Assembly (NCBI GenBank): GCA_000403035.1
Contig: AQSL01000085.1
Location: forward strand, 1 to 9,589
Length of the DNA: 9,589 bases
Direction of reading: 5' to 3'
Source of the DNA: Candidatus Latescibacter anaerobius SCGC AAA252-E07
Lineage (GTDB): Bacteria > Latescibacterota > Latescibacteria > Latescibacterales > Latescibacteraceae
In this document: piece by piece, positions 1 to 7,522 of the stretch
Layout: each line of letters begins with the position of its first letter
Numbering within the stretch: the stretch's first letter is position 1
Program-made: the position numbers and the translations under genes
Notes under the pieces: model-generated
Seen by the model: the letters and a program-made list of their open reading frames with translations, nothing else
What the model was told of the DNA's origin: nothing
Database searches by the model: none

Positions 1-457
1 ATCTATCCATTAATTATCTTATAATTTGTAATCACTTGTCTTTAAATAGGTTTATATGTTTTAAAGTATAATTTTACCGGACACTACTAAGGAAAATATA
101 GTATTCATTTCGACTATTTCATTGAAACGCACGTAATACTATTCTAAATCCTTCACAAAATGGGCAAGAATGTCTCAATACTCCATCTCAGCACGCATTT
201 TTCGCACTATCTTATGCCGGTGCATACTTTACTATTCCCCAAGATTTTTTACATCGATAAAACGCACGTGTACAGGACCTTCTGGCATTCTCGGGCATGA
301 TAGAGCTTCTATTCATGTTCATTTCTTTACAGATTGTCATTGTATATGTGAAGGCACATGAAAAAGCAGTTGCTTCACGACCGATGAGTTTATTAATTAC
401 AATTTCAAAGTGTCCATAATGTTCTGACGGCGTAAAAAGAACAAAGGAGATTCAAAC
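1..457. other. Gene-free AT-rich upstream region
   Basis: I see no convincing gene here. The longest open frame (170-361, 63 codons) has no ribosome binding site, no recognisable domain and an unusual Cys/His/Arg-rich composition, so I treat it as chance. The stretch precedes the GH31 gene and presumably holds its promoter, but I could not find a well-spaced -35/-10 pair. Two short repeats are visible: a 10-base direct repeat AAACGCACGT at 125-134 and 260-269, and the motif TTTTACCGGACA at 72-83, which recurs near the other end of the window (9239-9250). Confidence 0.6.
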
Positions 458-2956
458 ATGAAACTTAAATCCCACCTCATCATTCTTTTGTACTTCATCC
501 TTCAAATTACAGGATACATTCCTGGCGTTTTCGCAACAGAGGGGATGGGGGTTGATGATATTACGAAAGTATCCAGTTCAGATGGTGCAACGTTCAGAAA
601 ACCGCCGGAGAAAATAAGTACGGCGTGGTTTATTCCGCTCACATCAGTAAAAAGCATTACGAAATCCGAACGAGGCGCGCAGCTGGAAATTGATGATGAA
701 AAAGTCAGGATAGATTTTATCTGTTCCGATGTTGTCCGTTTGAAAATCAGCCAGAATGGAGTATTTGACACAAAACCAACATTTGGTGTAATGAATGATA
801 ATTTTGGGAAAGTACCATTCGAGTTTTTCCAGACCGGATCGGAACTGGTTCTTTCAACTCGGGACATGCGTTTTGTTGTAAATTTAAAGGAATTCTCTTT
901 TGATATTTATCGAACCGATGGCAGTGTCATAGTGAAATCCGTACCGGGGCAGACCTACTCGAGCCTGAATGATATGTGGGCGGTCAGCAGGTTAAAAACT
1001 CCTGAGGACAGTTTTTTAGGATTCGGTGAAAAAACGGCGTACCTGAACCACAACGGCCAGTATATGCAGATGTGGAATGCTGATATGTACGGGGAAATGT
1101 ACGATCCATTCAGGATACCGGGTGTCGGTAGAATCGAGGGCGCGAAAGAAAGCTGGAATAATCTGTATCATGACCCGCTCTATATATCAATACCACTTTA
1201 TTACCATCTTCCGGCGGAACATCCCGGGCTTGCTTCGGCATCGTTTATAGACAACGGATACCACCTCCATTATAATCTGACGGTTGCCGATACGCTCACA
1301 GTAGTCGGCGAGGGCGGACAGCTTACTGAGTATTTCTTTGCGGGTCCGTCAATAAAAACAATTCTTTCGGAATATACCGACCTGACAGGACGAATGAAAG
1401 CTCCACCTCTCTGGACATTAGGACACCATCAGTGCAGATGGTATGATTATGTGGAAAAAGACATTTATGATCTTGCGAATAATTACCGTTCGAAGAATAT
1501 TCCCAATGACGTATTCTGGCTCGATATCGACTATATGAAAGGATTCAGAGTCTTTACCTGGGATAATACGAAATTTCCCGACCCCCGCAGACTCACACGG
1601 GACATGAACAATAAAGGTTTCAGGATGGTGACCATTATCGATCCGGGAATCAAATATGATCCGGGATACCGGGTTTTCGACGAGGGAAGGGAACAGAATC
1701 TCTTCTGCAAAACGGTAAGCGGAAAGATCTATGTCGGAAAAGTCTGGCCCGGTCTTTCGGCATTCCCTGATTTTGTCAGGGAGGAAGTTCGTGACTGGTG
1801 GGCGAAATGGATTGCGCTCCATGTTATGAATTCGGGACTCAGCGGCATTTGGATTGACATGAATGAACCTGCAATTGAAAAAGCTCCCAAAGACCAGATG
1901 CGTTTCGATCGTGACAATGCCGATTACGAACACGAACGGTACCATAATCAGTACGGATTCCTTATGGCGAGGGCCACTGATGAAGGACTCTTAAAGGCCC
2001 GTCCCGAACTTCGGTCATTCGTCCTCTCAAGGTCCGGATTTGCCGGTATACAGCGTTATGCAGCCAACTGGACCGGCGACAACCCGGTAACATGGGGACA
2101 GTTCAGCGTCAACATACCCATGAACTGTAACCTGGGAATTTCCGGCCAGCCGTTCACCGGAAGCGACATCCGCTCCGGTGGTGATGAGGAGCTGTTTATC
2201 CGATGGTATGAGTATACTGTTTTTTATCCGTTCTGCCGTAATCACAGCGGTGATTATCCCTGGGTGCACGGAAAACGGGCGGAGGACTGTATACGGAAAG
2301 CAATCGAATTCCGCTACAGGCTCCTGCCGTATCTATATACAGCCATGATGCGCGCATCGGAAACATCGGAGCCGGTAATGCGCCCCCTTGTCTTTGATTT
2401 TCAGGGAGACAGAACTGTGACAAACTTATCCGACCAATTTATGTTCGGTGAGAATATTCTTGTTGCACCGGTGATGAAAAAAGGCGCGGTGGAACGCTCG
2501 CTCTATCTGCCTCGAGGGGATTGGTACCGCTTTGGAGAACCGGGCTCTATCTCCGGACAAAAAACCATTACCGCCAAAGCACCCATCGACGAGTGCCCTG
2601 TTTATATTCAGGCCGGCGCAGTCATACCGACTGCACAACTGGTTCAAAGTACCGCCTTTTACCAACCGGAAGAGATCATTCTCAACGTCTACATTCCGGT
2701 AAAAGACGGCGAATATTTGAGCTATCTCCATGAGGATGACGGGATAACATACAAATATCTCGACGGCGCCTGCTATAAAACCGAGTTTCGTGTCCGGCGG
2801 AAAGGAGGCACTGTGACGCTTTCAGGCGCCACAACGGGGAAAGGCTTCCCAGAATGCATGCGAAAGAAATTCAGAATCCGTGCTATTGGAAAAGTGATTA
2901 CGGAAAAGGTCATATCAAATTCCGGTGAGGATTTTACCCTCGTAATCGGGAAGTAG
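458..2956 (+). CDS. Secreted GH31 alpha-glycosidase (alpha-glucosidase/alpha-xylosidase type)
   Basis: This 832-residue protein is a retaining family GH31 glycoside hydrolase that should cleave alpha-linked glucose or xylose from oligosaccharides outside the cytoplasm. A Sec signal peptide (residues 1-26, likely cut after VFA) leads into a mutarotase-like N-terminal beta-domain (about 60-300, with the SFLGFGEKT motif at 185-193). The (beta/alpha)8 barrel runs from about 315 to 640. It shows LGHHQCRW at 321-328, WLDIDYM at 354-360, the nucleophile D467 in WIDMNEP and the acid/base D541 in WTGDN. C-terminal beta-domains follow, the last DUF5110-like (about 735-810). The start is supported by AAAGGAG at 443-449, 8 bases before the ATG. 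Length is normal for the family. The WLDIDYM...FTWD segment favours alpha-glucosidase, but substrate cannot be fixed from sequence alone. The gene stands alone, 299 bp before the next one. Confidence 0.96.
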   Translation: MKLKSHLIILLYFILQITGYIPGVFATEGMGVDDITKVSSSDGATFRKPPEKISTAWFIPLTSVKSITKSERGAQLEIDDEKVRIDFICSDVVRLKISQNGVFDTKPTFGVMNDNFGKVPFEFFQTGSELVLSTRDMRFVVNLKEFSFDIYRTDGSVIVKSVPGQTYSSLNDMWAVSRLKTPEDSFLGFGEKTAYLNHNGQYMQMWNADMYGEMYDPFRIPGVGRIEGAKESWNNLYHDPLYISIPLYYHLPAEHPGLASASFIDNGYHLHYNLTVADTLTVVGEGGQLTEYFFAGPSIKTILSEYTDLTGRMKAPPLWTLGHHQCRWYDYVEKDIYDLANNYRSKNIPNDVFWLDIDYMKGFRVFTWDNTKFPDPRRLTRDMNNKGFRMVTIIDPGIKYDPGYRVFDEGREQNLFCKTVSGKIYVGKVWPGLSAFPDFVREEVRDWWAKWIALHVMNSGLSGIWIDMNEPAIEKAPKDQMRFDRDNADYEHERYHNQYGFLMARATDEGLLKARPELRSFVLSRSGFAGIQRYAANWTGDNPVTWGQFSVNIPMNCNLGISGQPFTGSDIRSGGDEELFIRWYEYTVFYPFCRNHSGDYPWVHGKRAEDCIRKAIEFRYRLLPYLYTAMMRASETSEPVMRPLVFDFQGDRTVTNLSDQFMFGENILVAPVMKKGAVERSLYLPRGDWYRFGEPGSISGQKTITAKAPIDECPVYIQAGAVIPTAQLVQSTAFYQPEEIILNVYIPVKDGEYLSYLHEDDGITYKYLDGACYKTEFRVRRKGGTVTLSGATTGKGFPECMRKKFRIRAIGKVITEKVISNSGEDFTLVIGK

Positions 2957-3255
2957 GCCGCTGCCCGATGAAGGAACTTGGTTTGTACCTGAATATGTGG
3001 AGCTCCATGTAATATTGAATCACAGAGAAGGCTACCGCATTGCCGAATAAAGACCGGAATTCACAAATAAATATCCGGAAAATGATGGCAAGAAATCCGT
3101 TCGGTTTCCCCTTGGAGGATATATATATTAGTATTTGAAATGGTGTGAGCCTGTAGCGATTGATTTTTGATAAAGTACTATGGTTATAGAGCAGTATTTC
3201 TTATCTCATGAACAACGGAATCACTACATATCACCTTTTTAAAGGAGGTTGTAAA
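2957..3255. other. Spacer with a coding-like remnant
   Basis: This spacer holds no intact gene. In one + frame, 2964-3125 reads as plausible protein (containing WFVPEYVELHVILNH and later FPLGGYIY), interrupted by a single TAA at 3048-3050 and ended by TAG at 3126-3128. It has no start codon with a ribosome binding site and I do not recognise the family. It could be a decayed gene tail or chance. The remaining part, 3129-3240, is AT-rich and probably carries the promoter of the next gene. No terminator with a clear stem and T-tract is visible after the GH31 stop codon. Confidence 0.35.
3241..3248 (+). promoter_or_regulatory. Strong ribosome binding site deciding the start at 3256
   Basis: AAAGGAGG lies 7 bases before the ATG at 3256. 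It selects this start over the in-frame ATG at 3208, which has no Shine-Dalgarno sequence and would place 16 extra residues ahead of the twin-arginine signal. Confidence 0.85.
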
Positions 3256-4437
3256 ATGCCCGCAGAATCATCCCGTAGAGACTTTTTTGGGAAGGCTGCC
3301 CTGGCGAGCAGCGCGCTGGTGGCAGGAACTTCGGCGAATGATGCTCATGCAATGCCGAATAAATCCAGCACCAAAAACCCAACCACCGAACTGCTGAAGG
3401 TCGGTGTGATCGCCCTCGGGGATAGCAGCCATATGAACTATGAGATCTGGGCTCCCATGATCAATCCTATCGATACGCCACGATGGCCTTACGGCCGCAC
3501 GACGGGTATGATCATAACGCACTGCTGGGATTCACGCCCTGATATCTCGGAAGCTTTTGCACGGAAATATAAATGTGAGGCGGTAAAAAACTACTATGAC
3601 ATGGTCGGTAAGGTCGACGGTATGATTTTCGCGGGTTTCAACGAATGCAAGTGGTGGCCGCCTCTGACGAAACCATATCTCGAAGCGGGGATTCCCTGTT
3701 TCATCAACCGCCCCTTTGCCTACAGCATGAAAGACGCGAAGGAGATGGTTGATACCGCCAGGAAAAACAACACCCCCATACTCTGTACCGATGAACGTGA
3801 ATCCATCCAGCAGGCGGTTATAGCAAGAGCAAAAGTGCAAGAACTTATCAAGCAGGGGCGCGAAATCATAGGAGCACACTCATCCAACGCAACCTCGGAA
3901 TGGTCTCAGCACGGTGTTCATGGCCTCTACTATCTTCTCGCCGTTCTCGGCGTGGATGTTGAAACCGCCGGCTACCAGGCGGATGGTTGGTGGAAAGAAA
4001 AGACTCCGACTGCCACCAAACAGAATTATGGGCAGCTGACACTCGTGTACCGGGGAATAAAAATCGAAGACGCTATCCAGAATAAACCTTTCATAGTGGC
4101 GCAGTTAGAGCGCTGGGCTAGGGCAGATATCACTTTCCGGCTTTATCACAGTAACGGATGGTGGGATGTGCAGCATGAGTTTACACCGGGCCCTCATGAG
4201 GATCCCCGCCTGTTTTATCTTTTCTTCCCGACTATACTGGCAATGCAGCAAATGTTTGAAACTCGAACGATGCCTTGGAGTTATGAATATATACTTAAAA
4301 AAACCAAGATATTTCTGACAGCTTTTAAATCGCATCTCGAACATAACGGGGCGATGATTCCGGTCGATAATCTCCCTGATGACTGGGAAGCGCCGTCTCC
4401 CTATGCGGACTGGATCGATGAAAGTATATTTTCATGA
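3256..4437 (+). CDS. Tat-exported Gfo/Idh/MocA-family oxidoreductase-like protein
   Basis: This 393-residue protein belongs to the Gfo/Idh/MocA sugar/polyol dehydrogenase superfamily. It begins with a twin-arginine signal (SRRDFFGKAALASSALVAG, residues 6-24; probable cleavage after AHA at 30-32), implying export folded with bound cofactor, as known for Zymomonas glucose-fructose oxidoreductase. The Rossmann domain starts at about 47 (LKVGVIALGDSS). The segment EAGIPCFINRPFAYS (143-157) aligns with the EKP region, and WSQHGVHGLYYLLAVLG (216-232) aligns with the usual D-x3-H-x2-D helix. Key residues diverge: GxGxxG is reduced to GVIALG, EKP becomes N151-R152-P153, and the two acidic positions around H222 are Q218 and Y225. 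Dehydrogenase activity is therefore doubtful, and a binding or non-redox role is possible. It follows the GH31 gene by 299 bp on the same strand; joint action on sugars is inference. Confidence 0.9.
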   Translation: MPAESSRRDFFGKAALASSALVAGTSANDAHAMPNKSSTKNPTTELLKVGVIALGDSSHMNYEIWAPMINPIDTPRWPYGRTTGMIITHCWDSRPDISEAFARKYKCEAVKNYYDMVGKVDGMIFAGFNECKWWPPLTKPYLEAGIPCFINRPFAYSMKDAKEMVDTARKNNTPILCTDERESIQQAVIARAKVQELIKQGREIIGAHSSNATSEWSQHGVHGLYYLLAVLGVDVETAGYQADGWWKEKTPTATKQNYGQLTLVYRGIKIEDAIQNKPFIVAQLERWARADITFRLYHSNGWWDVQHEFTPGPHEDPRLFYLFFPTILAMQQMFETRTMPWSYEYILKKTKIFLTAFKSHLEHNGAMIPVDNLPDDWEAPSPYADWIDESIFS

Positions 4438-4583
4438 AGAGCGGGATAATGTAATCCGTTGTATGATTACAGAAGGTGACCTTGCCCTTGCCCGGTAGTG
4501 TTTTTTCCCCTGAATCACTGTATAATTCATTCATCACAATATTGGGGCAAGGCCAGTCTGTTCACCGGCAACAATGGTCAGGG

Positions 4584-4602
4584 TGTGTCAAATTTGTGTC
4601 AA
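4584..4602 (+). repeat. Tandem pair TGTGTCAA, 11-base period
   Basis: TGTGTCAA occurs at 4584-4591 and again at 4595-4602, separated by ATT, so the copies lie about one helical turn apart. The pair sits 22 bases before the tRNA-like fragment. Repeats in phase with the helix beside a tRNA 3' end could be protein-binding sites, such as recombinase arm sites, but this is inference. Confidence 0.4.
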
Positions 4603-4623
4603 CAAAAATGAACTACCCCGACG

Positions 4624-4668
4624 CCTGCTTGACATGCAAGGTAACAGGTTCAATTCCAGTATTGCTTA
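4624..4668 (+). tRNA. Partial tRNA-Val(GAC)-like 3' half (remnant)
   Basis: The sequence folds like the 3' half of a tRNA. An anticodon arm CCTGC-TTGACAT-GCAAG has T33, anticodon GAC (valine) and A37, with one mismatch in the 5-bp stem. A short variable region GTA follows, then a T arm ACAGG-TTCAATT-CCAGT with one mismatch and the canonical TTC at positions 54-56. The following ATTGCTT would be the 3' acceptor strand. No matching 5' acceptor strand (AAGCAAT) or D arm is present upstream, so it cannot be a working tRNA. Such 3' halves are typical scars of integration into tRNA genes. Chance resemblance remains possible. Confidence 0.45.
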
Positions 4669-4707
4669 TATGTTTGAGTTTTTTCGGATAATATAATTGA
4701 TAAAAAA

Positions 4708-4730
4708 TATGTACGTAATATTTGTACATA
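4708..4730. promoter_or_regulatory. Inverted repeat, candidate operator
   Basis: TATGTAC at 4708-4714 and GTACATA at 4724-4730 form a perfect 7-bp inverted repeat around a 9-base AT-rich spacer (centres 16 bases apart). This geometry suits a dimeric regulator. It lies about 170 bp upstream of the DUF362 start in a gene-free stretch. There is no T-tract, so a terminator is unlikely. Confidence 0.35.
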
Positions 4731-4843
4731 ACACATAAATAATCTTACTTCCAAATAGTAACACTTATGAATTTGAAATGAGGAATATCGGCTTCATATA
4801 ATTACTTCGCCTTTTAATGGTTTTATTGGGCAAACATTGAGTT

Positions 4844-4872
4844 TTACCATATTGTTCTGTTTCAGCTATATA
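4844..4872 (+). promoter_or_regulatory. Weak sigma70-like promoter candidate for the DUF362 gene
   Basis: TTACCA (4844-4849) and TATATA (4867-4872) are each 4/6 matches to the -35 and -10 consensus, with a 17-base spacer. Transcription would begin near 4879, just before the AAAAGGA ribosome binding region (4887-4893) and the ATG at 4903. Such matches are common in AT-rich DNA, so support is modest. Confidence 0.25.
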
Positions 4873-4902
4873 ACATACCCGTTTTGAAAAGGAAAGATCA
4901 GG

Positions 4903-6600
4903 ATGTTTAATCGAAGGAATTTTATTAGGTCTTCATCTTTACTGGCAGGGAGTGTGGTGTTTAATCGTCCTTCCAATGTTTTTGCTGCAATTTCGAAACC
5001 ATCAGGATATTTCGGTGTACATCCATTTGTTGAGCAGCACCCGGAAGCAGTCTTTATTATGCGGACACAAGTTGATTACAAGACGAATTCCGAGGCTTGT
5101 AAGCAGGTAGGTCTCGATTTTGGTCGGTCGGTATTAGTCCCCATGGACAATACGGGTACACCGGTGTCCAGCATCATTGCGACTAAGGCAAATCTTACTG
5201 CTCATAACGCGGTCGATGAGAAGAATGGCTTCACTCTTGAAGATACTATGGGTATCTGCACCGATGTATTCTTCGTTGAGGGTATATTTAATTCATTAAT
5301 TGAACTGGGCGTCTCCGGAAAAAACATGCATACACGAGATGTCAATGGCACCAGAGTTATCGAGCCCCGCGGGTATGTCGCCATGGGGCAGCGGACCGGT
5401 GCGACGGTTGCCGGTAGAACGACCCGCATTACAACAGTGGACGATGCCAGTGATGCCAGCACATTTTTATGGAAAGAGGTTCCCAACGGTGTGGTATATG
5501 AACAGATTCCATATCTGTGGCCCTTCAATGCACCGAATTCATGGAACGTTAATCTGGCCAAATTTAAGGCACACGAGATGGGTCTGACCCTTACCTGCAA
5601 GAATCTGCAGGGTACAAATGCATCCCCATTTCAGGGATATTGCCAGAAATGGCAGTCAATCGATAGGATGCAAAAACTTGAAAAGGAAATTAAAAAACAG
5701 GTTATCAATCCTAAAATACATGATGTCATCGATCCGATGTTTGAACGGCATAAAAGAACAATTCCCCGTTTTGACGTTCCGGATTTTCCAACGGGTGAGG
5801 ACATAGCTGCAAGACTATTAACACAATACGATCCTCTCTGTATGGAAATGTGGGCGCACAGGACAATTGACAACATTGCAGCATCAGATTACAAACTCCA
5901 TGTCATCGAGGGTATTTACGGCCGCGATGGCGACTTCAACTGGGGTCCAAATCCCTATGGCTTCGATGACAAAAGAAATCCAATAGGCAGAGCCCGGGAC
6001 TACATGACAAACATAATCATATTTGGCAACAATCCGTATCTCGTTGATAACATTGGTCATTGGCTTGGCGGTCATGAGCCGGGTAATTTCGGGTTGTTCC
6101 ACATCGCGATGGAGCGTGGGAAGGTCGACATGGTGAACCCAATGAACATCCCGGTATACGAGTGGCAGGATGGTGTTGCGGTTCGACGCCCGCTTACGAG
6201 TTTTACCCGTACACCGCTGAGGTCATTTTACCTTCTTAAGAATCAAACGGATGAGCCGTTCTGGCACCTCTGCGACGAGCCATTCGATTATAGCAAGGTG
6301 ACAGAGAAAAAACTAACCATTCCTGTTAAGCCCACTTCACGCATACTCAACCAGCACTATCCCAATGCGAATAATCCACAGCTTGCGATCGAGTACAGCA
6401 TTCCCGAAAAGGGATGGGTAATGATTGAGATTCTAGACCAAACTGACAAAAGCCTTGAAACAATCTCGAACTCCATTTGTGAAGCAGGGTATCACATGGC
6501 GGCATGGAACACAGAGAAATACTCATCAGGCAGGTATAAATATAGCCTACGGTTCAAGGATTACCGCGAGGTTCATGATCTCGTCCTGAACAAAACATAA
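4903..6600 (+). CDS. Tat-exported DUF362 protein with FlgD-like C-terminal domain
   Basis: This 565-residue protein starts with a twin-arginine-like signal (NRRNFIRSSSLLAGS, residues 3-17; cleavage likely after A28 or A29). Residues about 45-240 resemble the DUF362 family. They include an ATKANLT segment (93-99) like the family's K-x-N motif, an acidic strand and helix at 118-135 (GICTDVFFVEGIFNSLIELG), and AKFKAHEMGLTLTCKNLQG (219-237), which matches the family's lysine/histidine-rich K-x-H...KNLxG signature. The middle (about 290-460) has many conserved-looking Asp, His, Trp and Gly residues (WLGGHEPGNFGLFHIA at 387-402). Residues about 492-550 look like a FlgD-type Ig-like domain (VMIEILDQTDKSLETI...GYHMAAWN...SGRYKYSLR). 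DUF362 function is not settled; some members carry Fe-S clusters, but no clustered Cys-x2-Cys motifs are present here. Start supported by AAAAGGA about 10 bases upstream. Confidence 0.82.
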   Translation: MFNRRNFIRSSSLLAGSVVFNRPSNVFAAISKPSGYFGVHPFVEQHPEAVFIMRTQVDYKTNSEACKQVGLDFGRSVLVPMDNTGTPVSSIIATKANLTAHNAVDEKNGFTLEDTMGICTDVFFVEGIFNSLIELGVSGKNMHTRDVNGTRVIEPRGYVAMGQRTGATVAGRTTRITTVDDASDASTFLWKEVPNGVVYEQIPYLWPFNAPNSWNVNLAKFKAHEMGLTLTCKNLQGTNASPFQGYCQKWQSIDRMQKLEKEIKKQVINPKIHDVIDPMFERHKRTIPRFDVPDFPTGEDIAARLLTQYDPLCMEMWAHRTIDNIAASDYKLHVIEGIYGRDGDFNWGPNPYGFDDKRNPIGRARDYMTNIIIFGNNPYLVDNIGHWLGGHEPGNFGLFHIAMERGKVDMVNPMNIPVYEWQDGVAVRRPLTSFTRTPLRSFYLLKNQTDEPFWHLCDEPFDYSKVTEKKLTIPVKPTSRILNQHYPNANNPQLAIEYSIPEKGWVMIEILDQTDKSLETISNSICEAGYHMAAWNTEKYSSGRYKYSLRFKDYREVHDLVLNKT

Positions 6601-6739
6601 CAGTCATTTCATACAATCGACACTACACCCGGTGTTTTCTGTAATTTGACCTGAGTAAAAATTTATTTTGTCTTCAAACACGTACCCATTTGCAGTGATT
6701 TGCAGAGTATCAGAAAAAAGTCGTACGATATGCTCATCA

Positions 6740-7318
6740 TTATTCCTTCTTGCTCAAAACAGCAATAGCGTTTGCCTCAATGAGTTGTTCGGGACCGTAA
6801 AGGTTATCAACAGAAATAAAAGTCATCGCCTGTTGCCCTTTTGGGAAAAACTCCTGAATAACCTTTGCTGCGTTGCCAAATTCCGCTGTATTCTTTCCCG
6901 CTTTCTCATCAACAAATCCTTGGAGAAACACAACATCATCCATAGTTGCATCATAATTGGTAAGAACCTTTTCAATATTTTCAAGAACCGTCCGCAATTG
7001 TTCAGCAAAGCTCTTGCCAGTTTCCTTGTCGGTTAAAGGCATGCTGTTCTCGTCCAAGTTGGTATCGTAAGGCTGCTGCCCGGAAACAAAAATCAGATTT
7101 CCGGCTTTGACACCCTGTGCATGTGACCATTCTTTCTCCAGGGCTCCTCCAAAACCGAATTTATGAAAGGTAAACGATTTCGCATAATTCTCCCGATCTT
7201 TCTTGATCTCCTCACGGACAATTTCACGGACAGCGGTCTCGTTTGTTCCACAGCCGGAAACCGCAAATAGAGTGGTGACTAACACCAACGATACTACCGC
7301 TGTAATGATACGTTTCAT
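6740..7318 (-). CDS. RidA/YjgF/UK114-family lipoprotein
   Basis: This 192-residue protein has a lipoprotein signal (MKRIITAVVSLVLVTTLFAVSGC; lipobox VSGC with C23), a short charged linker with possible helix (25-48) and a RidA-fold domain from about 55 to 190. Family marks are NLIFVSGQQPYD (74-85), an ENIEKVL helix (113-119), a DDVVFLQGFV strand (127-136) and IEANAIAVL (180-188). Classic RidA proteins are cytosolic enamine/imine deaminases using an arginine near the end of the fold. The corresponding place (GQQAMTFISV, 161-170) has Met165, so deaminase activity on amino-acid-derived imines is unlikely. The start at 7318 is preferred over an in-frame ATG at 7363 because AGGAG lies 9 bases upstream and the signal peptide then begins properly. 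The 3' end faces the DUF362 gene 139 bp away. Confidence 0.92.
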   Translation of the reverse strand: MKRIITAVVSLVLVTTLFAVSGCGTNETAVREIVREEIKKDRENYAKSFTFHKFGFGGALEKEWSHAQGVKAGNLIFVSGQQPYDTNLDENSMPLTDKETGKSFAEQLRTVLENIEKVLTNYDATMDDVVFLQGFVDEKAGKNTAEFGNAAKVIQEFFPKGQQAMTFISVDNLYGPEQLIEANAIAVLSKKE

Positions 7319-7327
7319 GGTGACAAT

Positions 7328-7332
7328 CTCCT
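7328..7332 (-). promoter_or_regulatory. Ribosome binding site of the RidA-family lipoprotein gene
   Basis: AGGAG on the - strand, 9 bases before the ATG at 7318, fixes the start so that the lipoprotein signal is N-terminal. Confidence 0.75.
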
Positions 7333-7522
7333 CTTGATGAGTGTAAATGTATTGTGTCTTCAAACAGTTTTATGAGTAACTCAACGAATTGCAAACTATA
7401 ATAACAAATTTCATTGATTAATACCATTCAACCGGGATTCCTCATTCTAAAACCAACTATACGTTTATATCATGTTTTCTTTAAGTTGTAAATGGCAATA
7501 AATAAAACAATTTTTACATATT

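Larger units (their letters stand above)
4438..4902. other. Gene-free spacer with tRNA fragment and palindromes
   Basis: No real gene is visible. A 71-codon frame (4476-4691) is crossed by the tRNA-like fragment and has no recognisable domain, so I reject it. From left to right the stretch holds a small hairpin TGTAATC/GATTACA at 4450-4471 just after the previous stop codon (no T-tract, so not a standard terminator). Next come a pair of TGTGTCAA repeats at 4584-4602, the tRNA-like fragment near 4624-4668, the inverted repeat at 4708-4730, and a weak promoter-like pair before the DUF362 gene. The right half is strongly AT-rich. Confidence 0.6.

Noticed and set aside
125..269. Direct repeat AAACGCACGT at 125-134 and 260-269
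   Set aside because: A single 10-base pair of copies without further structure could be chance, and two copies do not make a CRISPR-like array.
170..361. 63-codon open frame in the upstream region
   Set aside because: It has no ribosome binding site, no recognisable domain and a Cys/His/Arg-rich composition typical of chance frames.
4450..4471. Hairpin TGTAATC/GATTACA just after the Gfo/Idh/MocA stop codon
   Set aside because: The 7-bp stem is AT-rich and not followed by a T-tract, so I do not call it a rho-independent terminator.
4476..4691. 71-codon open frame in the spacer before the DUF362 gene
   Set aside because: It runs through the tRNA-like fragment, has no ribosome binding site and shows no domain.
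6619..6640. GACAC/GTGTT stem followed by TTCT in the convergent gap
   Set aside because: The stem is only 5 bp with a wobble pair and the T-run is short; a bidirectional terminator would be expected here but this is too weak to call.
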